A DNA stretch of 64,000 bases, from NCBI GenBank assembly GCA_035048485.1, contig CM068587.1, forward strand, positions 48,506,496 to 48,570,495, given 5' to 3'. A program made the translations under genes and the position numbers. The notes below the pieces were generated by a model. It was not told the DNA's origin and made no database searches. It saw only the letters and a program-made list of their open reading frames with translations. Positions 1 to 11,737 of the stretch are shown here, in pieces. This DNA is from Pteria penguin. Lineage: Eukaryota > Mollusca > Bivalvia > Pterioida > Pteriidae. Each line of letters begins with the position of its first letter. The stretch's first letter is position 1.

Positions 1-246
1 GGTATGCACAGAATTGGGTAGAGTGTTTATGATTTGTTTAAGAAAGCTAAGAAGCTATTAAACACTGGCTTAAACTTTCACGCTCGGAAAACTGCATTTT
101 AAAATCACAGCCAAAAAATTATCCAGAAATCTAACTGTAAAAATTGGTTATTTAATGTTAAAAGAATTTAATACGAAAATTACCTCGATGATTTTTGGTT
201 AAACACGTGTAGTATAAATGAAAAAGCTATTGTACCAGAAATGAAA

Positions 247-860
247 TAAAGATTGATGGGTATTTATAAACTGAATATCATGACTGATTTGAATACGTCA
301 TCTAAATGTTCTTAATATAGGCACTTTGTTGACCAGGTCGTCTTGCAGTCGTACTTACCGAAACATGTCTATGCAAAGACGATGGACAAATCTAAACCAC
401 AAGCCCGAAAACCATGAAACCAGAGGACACAGAAAACCAGCGAAAATGAAAACCAAGTAGAATATAACGAAAAATGTCTACCTGACACTCAGTGTAAGTC
501 ACTTATTTGTAGAATAAGTTTTTCTTCACATTGACTAAATATTGAAACTGGAAGATATAAAACTATTCTGATTGATAGACGAATTTGTAGTATCTGTAAA
601 TCTGACATTGAAGATTAGTTTCATTTTATTCTGAAATGTCCGGCTTTTTTGGGTCTTAGAACTAAATTGTTGAAACCCTATCATTAATGAAGACCTTCCA
701 TCGTTAAATCAGTTTCTTTACTCAGCTCAAATAATACTAAAGAACTACAAAATCTTGACAAATTCTTCAAAAATTGTTTTAAAGATACATTAAATTTATG
801 TTCAGGAATGATATATTGTCTTATTATACTATTTATCAGCATTTTTGTCAATAAACTTAC
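247..860 (+). pseudogene. Decayed 3' end of a non-LTR retrotransposon ORF2
   Basis: Read with stops and frameshifts, the segment gives fragments that align by eye to the C-terminal part of the better-preserved LINE at 17211-17650. Examples are RLMGIYKLNIMTDLNTSSKC then YRHFVDQ (247-345), LNIETGRYK (535-565) and ICSICKSDIED then FHFILKCP (583-645), followed by a KELQNL block near 740. The CxxC...H....C arrangement with FHFILKCP is the C-terminal finger-like motif common in jockey/CR1-type LINEs. At least three in-frame stops and one frameshift show it is dead. The AT-rich stretch with AATAAA after 845 may be the old 3' tail. The clade is not resolved. Confidence 0.75.
372..473. repeat. 102-bp insertion in the LINE remnant, flanked by ATGTCTA repeats
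   Basis: The LINE reading is interrupted here. The heptamer ATGTCTA occurs at 365-371 and again at 474-480, on either side of 102 bp with no similarity to the LINE. Removing one repeat and the insert restores approximate continuity. The inserted sequence is A-rich at its right end. Its family is unknown. Confidence 0.5.
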
Positions 861-1104
861 AATATATGTATATGTTTGTATATGTTGACCTTAACGCTAT
901 GTATCTATATAGTTTGAATAATATCTATGCATATCTATAAAAAAATAATACTTTGGATGAATAAAACATACAATACAATATATGTAACAGATAATTGAAA
1001 ACAAATGGCGAAAAAAAAAGAAAGAAAAGATGGCTTCTTTTGGTGAATAATGATAAACCCGAATATATGATTGTTCGGATAAATATATATCAAGATAATA
1101 GTGT

Positions 1105-2868
1105 AATGTAACTGATGATACAAAATTAAGGATAATAACTTAAGGGAGAGGATAATTATCATAACTTCTAGAAAACATTAAAATAGCATATTTGACTGAT
1201 AATACAAAATTAAGGATGATAGCTTAAGGGAGAGAATCATAATTTCTGAAAAAAACATTAAAATAACATATATGACTGATAATACAAAATAAAAGATGAT
1301 AGCTTAAGGGAGAGAATCGTAACTTCAAGAAAACATTTAATAACATATATAATTGATAATACAAAATTAAGGATGATAGCTTAAGGGAGAGAATCATAAC
1401 TTCTAAAAAAAACATTAAAATAACATATATGACTGATAATACAAAATAAAAGATGATAGCTTAAGGGAGAGAATCGTAACTTCAAGAAAACATTTAATAA
1501 CATATATAATTGATAATACAAAATAAAGGATGATAACTTAAGGGAGAGAATCATAACTTCATAAAAACATTAATTACATATATGGCTGATAATACAGAAT
1601 AAAGGATGATAGCTTAAGGGAGAGAATCATAACTTCAAGAAAACATTTAATAACATATATTATTGATAATACAAAATAAAGGATGATAACTTAAGGGAGA
1701 GGATCATAACTTCAAGAAAACATTAATTATATATATGACTGATAATACAAAATAAAGGATGATAGCTTAAGGGAGAGAATCATAACTTCAAGAAAACATT
1801 TTATAACATATATAATTGATAATACAAAATAAAGGATGATAACTTAAGGGAGAGGATCATAACTTCAAGAAAACAGTAATTATATATATGGCTGATAATA
1901 TCAAATAAAGGATGATAACTTAAGGGAGAGGATCATTACTTCAAGAAAACATTAATTATATATATGACTGATAATATGAAGTAAAGGATGATAACTTAAG
2001 GGAGAGGATAGTAACTTCAAGAAAACATTTTATAACATATATACATGTAATTGATAATACAAAATAAAAGATGATACCATAAGGGAGGGGATCGTAACTT
2101 CAAGAAAACTTTAATTATATATATGACTGATAATATCAATTAAAGAATGATAACCTAAGGAAAAGGAGCATAAATTCAAGAAAACTTTAATTGTATATAT
2201 GGCTGATAATGTCAAATAAAGGATGATAACTTAAGGGAGAGGATAGTAACCTCAAGAAAACATTAATTACATTATAACTAATTTAGGATGATAAATTAAG
2301 GGAGAGGATCGTAACTTCAAGAAAACTTTAATAACATATATGACTGATAATACAAAATATAGGATGATAACTTAAGGGAGAGGATCATAACTTAAAGAAA
2401 ACAATGATTTTATATATGACTGATAATATGAAGTAAAGGATGATAACTTAAGGGAGAGAATCGTAACTTCAAGAAAACATTTTACAACATATATAATTGA
2501 TAATACAAAATAAAAGATGATACCATAAGAGAGAGAATCATAACTTTAAGAAAACTTTAATTATATATATAACTGATAATACAAAATAAAGGATGATAAC
2601 TTAAGGGAGAGGATAGTAACTTCAAGAAAACATTTATTGACATTCAAATTGATAATATAAAATAAAAGATGATACTATAAGGGAGAGAATCATAACTTCA
2701 AGAAAACATTAATTACAGTGTATATATATGGCTGAAATGCAAAATAAATGATGATAACTTAAGGGAGAGGATCATAACTTCAAGAAAACATTAACTATAT
2801 ATATGACTGATAATACAAAATAAAGGATGATAGCTTAAGGGAAAGAATCATAAAAAAAAACATAAGAA
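1105..2868. repeat. Satellite-like tandem array, unit about 77 bp, about 23 copies
   Basis: The landmarks TTAAGGGAGAGGATCATAAC, TTCAAGAAAACATTAATTA and GACTGATAATACAAAATAAA recur through the region. The GGGAGAG motif recurs about every 75-80 bp from about 1140 to about 2838 (about 22 intervals). Units differ by point changes and small indels. Stops in most frames argue against a repeated protein. Confidence 0.95.
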
Positions 2869-2869
2869 A

Positions 2870-3720
2870 GAAAAAAGAGGAGTTACTGGCTTAGTTATGT
2901 GGCAGGAGTCACCATGGAGCTGTACAATACATGAATATAAATAATATACTAGAACATATAACACATTACAAAAATATTTGATTGTAGTGCAATTACGATA
3001 CCGACTTAGGACGGTCATTTAATTTGACAAAAGCCAAACAAATGGTGTGGTCTACCGGTTTACGGTATTCCTCCATGTAAAGAACAAGAGTCAACAGGTA
3101 TCGCATATTGAGAGGTCATAAAAATATAAACACGTAAGGTATTGTAAAACACATAATGGTATAAAAATATACGCGACATCAACATAATAAACCGTGCTCT
3201 GTCAGTAGAAAGCGAGCTAAGACCCTAGATCTGTAGGAGTCCCGACTAACAGTCAGAGGGGACGAGGTTCAGGACCATGTCTCCTCTGAAAGAGGTTTGG
3301 ACAAGGCCCGTCATATAGTCCCCACCGCCCTGTTAGTCAGTGCGCAACGTTCAAGTAAAAGTCTGCATAAGGCTGTAGATGGGCCAAATACAAGACCTAT
3401 AGTCTTTTTGATGATCTCAATATCATATTGTTTATTTCGAAGACGTTTGACTATTTTATTACATGATAAAATAACGTTATCGGAGCCTTTTACTTTCCTT
3501 AGTTTATATACGAGATCACCGTAAAAATAAGGATGGGAAATTCCATTGGATACATACTGTTGAAAAGAAATATTTCCAAATTTAGATAGAAGTTTTGAAT
3601 AAGATCTGAAGAATTTGCCGAATGTTTTTCTTAGCTAGTGATATCTGTAACCCTGAGTTAAAAGTTTAGTAGTAATTTGTAAATTTCGTTTATGAAAGTC
3701 CAAAACATCGGTGCAGCCTC
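2870..3720. mobile_element. 851-bp insertion in the 77-bp array with 14-bp target duplication
   Basis: AAAAACATAAGAAA is present at 2856-2869 and 3721-3734. The array sequence resumes directly after the second copy (AAACATTAATTAC). The intervening 851 bp is unrelated to the array. A 14-bp duplication next to an A-run is typical of LINE-mediated insertion. The insert itself lacks a recognisable domain; one open frame at 3297-3524 (plus) is not identifiable. It contains a dispersed repeat at 2967-3065. Confidence 0.65.
2967..3065 (+). repeat. Dispersed repeat copy 1, core CCGACTTAGGACGGTCA
   Basis: This stretch, with core CCGACTTAGGACGGTCA at 3001-3017, resembles 4400-4497 over about 95 bp and a shorter minus-strand stretch at 39213-39262. 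It lacks the SINE present next to the second copy, so it serves as an empty-site comparison. Confidence 0.7.
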
Positions 3721-3726
3721 AAAAAC

Positions 3727-3870
3727 ATAAGAAAACATTAATTACGATTAGCTTATGTAAATGATAATCATTCTTTTATGATAGTAACTTCAAAGAAAGA
3801 AATGTACAACGGTAATAAAGCTTTCATGTTATGGTTGATAATATCAGGTAAAATGATCAAGAAGCGTTAA
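3727..3870. repeat. Diverged continuation of the 77-bp array
   Basis: AAGAAAACATTAATTAC, then GATAGTAACTTCAA and TTGATAATATCA, match parts of the array unit in order but with more change. This is the array sequence displaced by the 851-bp insertion. From 3871 to 4230 I see only AT-rich DNA without a feature. Confidence 0.6.
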
Positions 3871-4243
3871 AGATATATAATAGTGACGGGAACACAACAA
3901 AGTCAGATTAAAATGATAATTTTAAGTTAAAGATCTTGAAGAATTTGTTTATACTCTACTTGGATTTACTAAGTTTTATCTGTCTTCAGATACAAAGATA
4001 AGAATATGTGATCCAAAGATAAGTTTTGTCTAAAAGGAAGCATCGTATTAGAATGATAACTATGAATTTATAAAATAAAAATGGGATCCAAAGTGTGGTA
4101 AAGATTATTACTGCATATTAAAAGTGGTAAAGAGAAGACAGAAGACATTTGACCATGCAGTATGACACAAATCACCAAGGACATGGACATAAAACATGAT
4201 TATAGTCAAATAAAGATAGAAAATGACATTACAAAAATATTCG

Positions 4244-4399
4244 CGCTTGGCTTGCGGCGCCGACGATCCGGTTTCGATTCCCAGATTGTGCCACTATGTT
4301 TAAGAGGTTGGTTACCTCCTGCTTCCATGTCGCGATATAACTGAAAAAAAATTTGATAAGCGACGTAAAACACCGACCGATCAACCAACCAGCCAACCA
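4244..4399 (+). mobile_element. tRNA-headed SINE, family B, 5' truncated, with 13-bp target duplication
   Basis: The copy starts inside the tRNA-like head (CGCTTGGCTTGCGGCGCCGA). It carries a B-box-like TTTCGATTCCC and the body GTTTAAGAGGTTGGTTACC, then GCGACGTAAAACACC and a CAAC-type tail. ACAAAAATATTCG flanks it at 4231-4243 and 4400-4412. Confidence 0.93.
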
Positions 4400-4497
4400 A
4401 CAAAAATATTCGATTGTACTGCAGTTACGATACCGACTTAAGACGGTCATTTAAAGTAACAAACGTCGTTCAATTGGTGAGGTTAATCGGTTTACGG
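4400..4497 (+). repeat. Dispersed repeat copy 2, core CCGACTTAAGACGGTCA
   Basis: About 95 bp similar to 2967-3065; core at 4433-4449. The SINE at 4244-4399 sits at its left edge. Confidence 0.7.
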
Positions 4498-4800
4498 GTG
4501 CCAACCTTCCCAATCAACGCAAAAGCAGCACAATCAATGGACACAAAGTAAAAAATTATAATTACAAAATCCCAAAACAAACAAAAAACAAAAACAAAAC
4601 AAAACGCACACAGGAAAAAGAAAAACAAACCAATAATTTCAAGAGAGGATATCAAAAGATAAAATGTTGGAATATGATTACTCTGAATAAAGGTGATAAT
4701 CTCGAGAAATGGGTGATAGTCTTCGGAAAAAGGAAACTCGTATAAATGATGATGACTCCGTGTGAAAGATGATAGTTTCTGGTAGAAAATTATTCATTGC

Positions 4801-5100
4801 AACAAAAACAAAAGAAAAAACCCCGCCAACTCCGGGTAAACAATAAAAACAAAAGAAAACACGGGAGCTCTGAGTAAACAATAAAAAAGGGGGAAAAAGA
4901 AACATGGCAACTCCGGGTAAGCAATAAAACAAAAGAAAACACGGGAGCTCTGAGTAAACAATAAAAAAGGGGGAAAAAGAAACATGGCAACTCCGGGTAA
5001 GCAATAAAACAAAAGAAAACATGGGAACTCCGAGTAAACAATAAAGAAAAAGAAAACACGGGAAACAATAAAACAAAAGAAAATATGATATCCAAGAAAA
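4801..5100. repeat. Minisatellite with an exact 80-bp tandem duplication
   Basis: Motifs ACGGGAGCTCTGAGTAAACA and AACATGGCAACTCCGGGTAA alternate with A-rich spacers. Bases 4861-4940 and 4941-5020 are identical as read. The flanks hold more divergent half-units of about 40 bp. The long minus-strand open frames across 4678-5250 are phenylalanine/leucine-rich products of this purine-rich strand, not credible proteins. Confidence 0.85.
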
Positions 5101-5763
5101 AATAAAATCAAGAGAAAAAAAAAAACACCAAAAACAATAACTCAAAAATAAATTAACAACAACAACAAAACAACAACAACAAAACCCCACAAGAAATAAA
5201 AAGACCCTAAAACCAACAGGATAATTACAGGGAAAACATAACGTGGTCAATAAAAGTTATTCTTTGGAAAAACATGAAACAATCGTTGATTCAAAAAAGT
5301 TAAGCCTAGATAAACCTTCTTGATAATCATAATTGAATATAAAAAATGGTTGTCTAAAAGTTAGGGATGAACAAACTCTAAAAAATTTCATAAATTATTA
5401 TGTACTTAGAGAACTTGAGAGGAAATGAGTGACCCGATTTCTGACCTGATTAAATTAAAGGAAAAAAAGTCAGAATAAAGGACAGGTTTCTCTTGAACGA
5501 TCATAATTTACAGGAACTGTTCGATTACTTAGAGGATCGAAGAGGGGAGACAACTCGGGTCCGTGGTGCACGGTGCTGGCACCCATCTTAAAAGGCGGAA
5601 AAAGTCAGAGGAAGCAATTGGACTATTTTAGGTAATGGACTAGAAGATGGGCACAATTAGTCTTCGTAACGCGTCGTATAAATTATCAACGTTTTTAGAA
5701 AGCATGAGGAAGTAGGTAATTACATGTATGTATCATGGCTTATGTACTTTTGTTGCACTTTGT
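5101..5763. other. No gene seen; A-rich low complexity then unique sequence
   Basis: Bases 5101-5200 are A/C-rich with CAA repeats. The remainder is unremarkable AT-rich DNA with no supported feature. Confidence 0.6.
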
Positions 5764-5774
5764 AGTTCCAAAGA

Positions 5775-5942
5775 TTGGTTGGTCGGTGTTTTATGTCGCT
5801 TACAACCAATTTTTCAGTTATACCGTGACATGGAAGCAGGAGGTAACCATCCTCTTAAACATAGTGGCGCAACCCGGGAATCGAGCCGTATCGTCGGCGC
5901 CGCAAGCCAAGCACTTAACCACTACATTAACGATCTTGCCCA
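5775..5942 (-). mobile_element. tRNA-headed SINE, family B, complete, with 11-bp target duplication
   Basis: On the minus strand it reads from a head with AAGTGCTTGGCTTGCGGCGC and a B-box-like region through AGGATGGTTACCTCCTGCTT to a GCGACATAAAACACC end and a CCAACC tail. AGTTCCAAAGA flanks it at 5764-5774 and 5943-5953. Confidence 0.93.
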
Positions 5943-6067
5943 AGTTCCAAAGAATAAAGATGTTGTTATAGTTAAATTTGTCCAATCAGTTCGTAAGAAA
6001 TTTACAACTTACCAGAAATTTGCCATGTTGTAAATAATAAACATAAGAACATGTGTTTACGTATTAA

Positions 6068-6285
6068 GGGAGCAACCATTTGATTTTTAGGTGGGGGGGG
6101 GGGGGGGGGGGGGGGGTTCAGGAAGACTTTCACCGGCCTGAATATTTTTTGCCCAATTTAAGAACCGGATTGGTTTTTTTTTTCTTTATTTATTGTTATT
6201 TTTTCCCCAAAATTTGAGCCGGACTTTTTTTTTCGGCAAAGTCTTCCTGCCCCCCCCCCCCTATAAAAATCAAATGGCTGATCCC
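6068..6285. mobile_element. MITE with long inverted repeats containing poly-G and poly-C runs
   Basis: The left end reads GGGAGCAACCATTTGATTTT, then a G run near 6092-6117, then CAGGAAGACTTT. The right end is its inverse: AAAGTCTTCCTG, a C run at 6250-6261, then AAAATCAAATGGCTGATCCC ending at 6285. Each arm is about 65 bp with internal differences. The interior is T-rich. There is no ORF, and no clear target duplication was found. Confidence 0.8.
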
Positions 6286-6764
6286 TATTGTCTATGCGCA
6301 TTTCGACAGCATACGTATTATTCGGTAATACGCAATGCCAAGCTTGTAGAACTCTAAAAATATTTGAATAGAAAACTTTAAGCATGTGGTAAGAAAACCA
6401 TGTCTGGAGAGTTCGCTGCCTTTTTGAATACTACCTTGAAATGTTTTATTTTGACAATAATTTTTTTCTTTATTTCTACGAGATAGTAATGTTGGAAGAC
6501 ATGACTTGTCGGGGGCTGGTAATTTAAAAATTTTGCTTCTCCTCTACTATGCTCTGACCGTCTTCATCATCGTTACTTGAACAAGAAAAAACTATAAAAA
6601 TAAATTTGTTAAATACCAGAAACACTCTTGAAATGTACTGCATAATGAATCAAATCTCGTACAGGTAAGGTAATGTGAAATGTTTCCCATCCTCCATTTG
6701 GAACCCTGAATTGTATGCCGCTGTTGCAATTATCTGGAATCTTTTACTCCAGTTTTTGGGGGCA

Positions 6765-7012
6765 GAACGACTGACTTACTGCATTGTATTCTCTTACTGA
6801 AGAAGGCTGAGTTCGAATCCAATAATGGCACATTTGCCATGAAAAGTTACTAGTTTCCTCTGGGTATTTTTCGATGTTTTCCACCAGTAAACATAGACCA
6901 CTACCATCTAAATAAATTCTGATATGACTACCATCAACAACAACGACGACTTATACCACCAAAAAACAACAAGAACAAAAATAATAACAACAACAACAAC
7001 ATCAACAACAAA
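6765..7012 (+). mobile_element. Degenerate SINE-like element with (CAA)n tail
   Basis: A B-box-like GAGTTCGAATCC lies at 6810-6821 after a weak tRNA-like head. A body with TTTCCTCTGGGTATTTTTC and a CCACCAGTAAAC segment follows, then a long CAA/CAACGA tail from about 6926. The layout fits an old SINE of a family other than A and B. Confidence 0.5.
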
Positions 7013-7601
7013 CCCGACAACAATCTTGGATAAAGTAATTTGTCTTTTACATTTTTTGATAGATCTTGCACGCTACATGAATATTGACCTTACAGTGAAT
7101 GGATGGCCAAAGTTAAATCAATGATAAATTAAATATAGCATTATTAGAATCCAGTCCAGATGACCACAGGTTCGAACTCTGTCGGGAAAGCAAAAGGTCA
7201 GGATCTGGGCCATAAACTGAGAAAATGCTTAAGTCATATTTTCAAATTGGTCAATTTTACAATAAATTTACAACGGGGAGTTTTAATTCATTAAATCTTA
7301 TTTTATTCATAGATATCATTTAACCATTACACTTAACAATTTATTTGAACATTTGACATTGGAACACTTTAAAAAAATATAATTGACGTTAGTGTTTTTT
7401 CACTTTATGGCCTCGGACCAAAATCTTTTGGCAAGATCAGACCCCGGACTTTCAAAGACCATTATTGTTTGGAGTGGTTATTGTAATTTGGACCTTTGAA
7501 TAACACTACTACTCTATGGTTGAAATCATAAATAAAAATTAGAATAAGCAATTACACGTTAATGTCGCACTTCCTGTGGTTTATATATATATATATATTT
7601 G

Positions 7602-7840
7602 TGGGGGAGGATTTGCAGTTCATAGCTTTTGACTTACAAAAGAAAAAGAATCACACATGACCCCCAATCGTCGCATAGACAATTTGGGGGGGGGGGGGTG
7701 TTCTCTTTTATTTTATCTATTTATTTATTATTATTTTTTTATTTATTTATTTTTGTTTTTTTTTTATGGGGGAGGATTTGCATTTAATAGCTTTTGACTT
7801 ACAAAAAAAATCACACATGACCCCCAATCGAAGTATAGAC
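7602..7840 (+). repeat. Pair of about 78-bp direct repeats 165 bp apart
   Basis: TGGGGGAGGATTTGCA, TAGCTTTTGACTTACAAAA and TCACACATGACCCCCAATCG occur in the same order at 7602-7680 and 7767-7840. A G run and T-rich DNA separate them. Both copies start after AT- or T-rich sequence. Confidence 0.85.
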
Positions 7841-9594
7841 ACATAGGATGCAACAACTATTTTAATCGTCCGGGTTTCAGCGTACATGATCCAGAACCTA
7901 CTACCAAGTGTCGGATACATATCGTCCTATATCACGTGACGTTCCCACTGGAGCCGTTGATTGAACCGGTAAGTTTCTGCATTCCTTAAAAATTCTGGGT
8001 TTATAGTAATATTTGTACATTATATATGGCAACAAAAATATACTTTATCATAGGTGTTGACCTTCCTTATACTCAAAAGACCGACAACGTGTAAAAATGC
8101 CGAGGATCGGACAAGTTAAAAGACTTTTCAAAACAAGTGAAGTTTGAAGGGTCCCATTTGAGAGGAATGTTAATAATGAATTCTTCAGTGATTTCAAAAA
8201 ATAACAATCGGGTTTTTTTTGAGACACGTTTCTACCCGCATTTCCCCCTTTGAAAGTTTTTTTTTTTTGTTATATTAGCAGATAAGTATGAGGTTTTTAT
8301 CAGAAAATTAATCAAAGTGGGTGAGGGAGTTATATATTTACTTATTTATTTATTGTTGGGGTTTTTTTTTTTTTTGAGTTATTGTCTTTTATTTGTTTGT
8401 TTTGGGCTTTTGATCGATTTTGGTGGGGGGGTTTTGTCTTGTTTCTTTTCTTTTCTTTCTGTCTTTCCTTCTTTTTTCTCTCATTATTTTCTTTTTATTT
8501 CTAATGGTGGGGAGAGGGGATTGAGTTCGTTTTCCATTTTTTTTTTCATTTGAAAGATGCAAATTACGCTCTTCCACTTTAACAAACCGCGCTAAGCCAT
8601 TGAGGCACTTCAAATTGTTGATCGTATAGAATACAACAGGCATCAACATAAAACACACTACGCATACTTATTGACATAGAGAAGAGCGTTCACAAGTGTA
8701 CTTAGAGAGAATAATATGTCCCACCCCCATGTATATGCTTACAGTGACGTGCTGGTTTTTACAAAGCAATGCTAGCCAGAAATCAATATCATTTTGTCTA
8801 CTGATTACAATGAAATTCAAGAAATTTTCGAAGGAGTATCTAATGATATGAAAAAATTGGGGTAAAATTTTTGTTTGCATTGTCGTAGTAAAAAAAAAAT
8901 GACATGTCTATCGATAGGATGTTAATAAACCCACCCCATGCTTCTACAGTCAGCAATATTTTATGAATATCTAACAATAAGAAAGTTTTACATACCTCGT
9001 CATTATCCAGAAAACCCACAAATTTCATAACAGAGCACATATTTTTATGTTAATTTCACAAGCACCCCTTATGACGCTCCACATATATTTTACGATCGTT
9101 TCCGTACTATTAGATGGGATGTTTCAATATTCTATGTAATAATGCTAATTTTGTTTTAGGTAGGCATATTTATCGCTCAGATACTGATACGTAAACTGAA
9201 ACGTATGCGTTTGGTAGAAATGTAGAAACTTTCTGGGAAAGGAAAGCTTTTGATAAATCTTTATGGAAAATTCCACTAAAACTTTTTCATCGGGGATCCC
9301 ACCTCCCAAACTGGTCAACTAAGTTTATCCTGCAAGCATTCCTGTCTCTCCCTATTTAATTTATTCTTTTACTTACTAATTTGCTAAAATCACGAGGTCG
9401 ACCTTCCCGCCTTCACTTCTCTTTTGGCGACATATTGATAGTGCATGCGCACTACGCATTTTCTTGCTCGTTAACATTGTAATTTTAGATATCCTCTCAA
9501 TTGTACATTTTATCATTTTTGCACATCGATATCTTTGTGTACTCGATATTTGACAATTCTAAAATGAAAAGTATAAAGATCGATAGTTTCACGG
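7841..9594. other. No gene seen
   Basis: Mostly unique AT-rich DNA. Bases 8250-8560 are T/G-rich low complexity, which creates spurious hydrophobic open frames. No domain or repeat family recognised. Confidence 0.6.
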
Positions 9595-9620
9595 TTTTTT
9601 TTTTTTTTTTTTTTTTTTTT
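9595..9620. repeat. Poly-T tract
   Basis: A run of 26 T. No poly-A retroposon could be tied to it. Confidence 0.9.
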
Positions 9621-9755
9621 GCAAACTTACAATTTTGCTTTTACTCACCGAAATCTATAAAGAAATCATAGTTTCCTATTTAAATTGATATTGTCGCTTC
9701 CTTCTTTGAACGTTGTATACAGATGAATCTGTTAAGGCCGAATGCACTGAGTTAG

Positions 9756-9886
9756 GTTATACCCCGCTGTCTACAATTTTTCAGCCATGCCCGACATGGA
9801 CGCAGCAGCTTCTAAACATAAATGCGCAATCCAGGAATCGAACCAGGCTCGCTTTCACCTAGAGTCAAGAACTTAAGCACCACACT
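9756..9886 (-). mobile_element. Degenerate family-B SINE
   Basis: On the minus strand, GTGTGGTGCTTAAG, a B-box-like GGTTCGATTCCTGG and GCTGAAAAATTGTAGACAGC follow the family-B order. The 3' tail is eroded. Confidence 0.75.
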
Positions 9887-9889
9887 TAA

Positions 9890-11737
9890 GTATAAATGCT
9901 GTATGATTGAATATTTGCAATAGAATTTCGCACAATAAAGAAACCACAGACATTATCTTAAGGTATTAGTGCACATACCAGTCATCATGAATCGAGTCAT
10001 GTAGGTGTTTTGGTTACAAATAGTCCTGCTCTGCATTAAAAATCCCAAAGTCCTGGGTGGATACTTTTGCATTTTTTTAAAATATCATCATGGCCTATCT
10101 GTTTAGTAGACACAGCATTAGAATGCAGTTACAGTGTAGAACGTTCCATATAATTAAGAGTTAATGTATTTTCAGCAAGCACATTTTCTGCAGACTAGAT
10201 GTGAGCCTTTTAATGAAGACAGATTATATAATTGAAAAACCACGATGACTTTTATTATTTGTTTTACTTTTGTTTTGGGTTATTTTTTATTCAATGTAAT
10301 TTTGTTTTGTTTTTGGTATGGTTTTTTTAAAAAAAGGGTTGTTTGTTTGCGGTTGGGGGTTGTTTTTTGTTTTTGTTTTGTTTGTATATTAAAGTTTTGT
10401 TTTTGGTTGGTTTTTTTTTTTTTTTTTTGTTCTTTTTTGTATTTTTATACTTTCATGGGATACCTCTGCTTTTATTGAGATATAAAGGAAGCTTCAAATG
10501 ATATTCTATCAACATGTAGTTCTATGGGTAACGAATTGCTAGATTGATACTAGATAACTTTCTGATCTTACGTAATATAATAAAATTAAAAGCCGGACGT
10601 CGTCTGTTAAAAGACGGATCTTATAAAAAACAAGACAAGTATTGTATAAATAGGAAATGTAGTATTTGATAACACATTGACAAAGATTTATACTCTGGCG
10701 CTCTCTAGAGATCATAGTAATATTTCTTTCAAGGGACGGAATGGTAACAGTTCTCTCCGGGGAAAGCAAATTCAAACATAAATGTGATATGAGAGAGGCG
10801 TAATTCGATGAAATGAATTCCCGTTAAAATCATTTTCCACTTCAATAACAAGCACTTTTACTTTATTTAGTTTACGTCATTTAATTTTCTACAGGATAAC
10901 ATGAAGGATTTAGTCGATTTAAATGACTTTCGCGCTTTTCACAAAAAAGAGTTCCACGATTTCTATCGGGTCTCGGAAGATTTCAACGTTCTTCTTTCTT
11001 TACAGGCAGACTTTGTGACTACATATAATTAAGGATTAAAGCAATTATACAATTAATTGACGTTGGCAAACACAGCAAGTCCCCTCCGTTCATCATTGAA
11101 GTCATCATGCACTGGGCATCGGAGGAGCAAGGCATTGCTGTCTCCTCGGCGCTTGGATCAATATTATTAAATTATTGAGTAACGACATCCCTAGGGACCA
11201 AAAAGAAAATATTATTTCGACTTTCAATCAGGTTAAAAGCTTCTTTCATAATTAATAAGTTAAGATACACAGAGGCGGAAATGAGATAAGAATGGCCTTC
11301 TCCTCGTAGTAAATATTACCTACTGTGTTTTATAATGCTGTAATACAAATTCCTCTCAATTAACATCAGTCAAAACCTCACTATCGCATCACGAAAGATG
11401 TACCAATACAACCAAACCAATATGGTAATTGGTGAACATTATTTTACAGGAAAAAATACCATGTTTTGAAGTTCATAACCTCTGCAATTTAATATTGGTC
11501 ATAGCTTACAATTCATCTCGATATTTGATGAAAATACATCAATTACCTGTGTATTCAAAATTTTCTTAGGCACGGTTTTCCTGCCGCTTGCGATAATACT
11601 TCTTCGGCAGTGAAATGAATACGATTTGCTTAAATCGCATGATAAACAAACAAGGAGGAAAACAAATTAGAATTCGTTATTATTATCAATTTTCTTCTTC
11701 TTCTTCTTCATTTTTTGTTATTTATATTTTTATGCAC
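9890..11737. other. No gene seen; T/G-rich stretch at 10240-10470
   Basis: Unique AT-rich DNA. The T/G-rich block gives a phenylalanine-rich plus-strand frame with no credible product. A (TTC)n tract lies at 11694-11710. Confidence 0.55.

Noticed and set aside
4678..5250. 190-residue minus-strand open frame, hydrophobic with repeats
   Set aside because: It is the antisense of an A/G-rich minisatellite. Overlapping frames in other phases give equally repetitive Phe/Leu/Cys strings. No domain.
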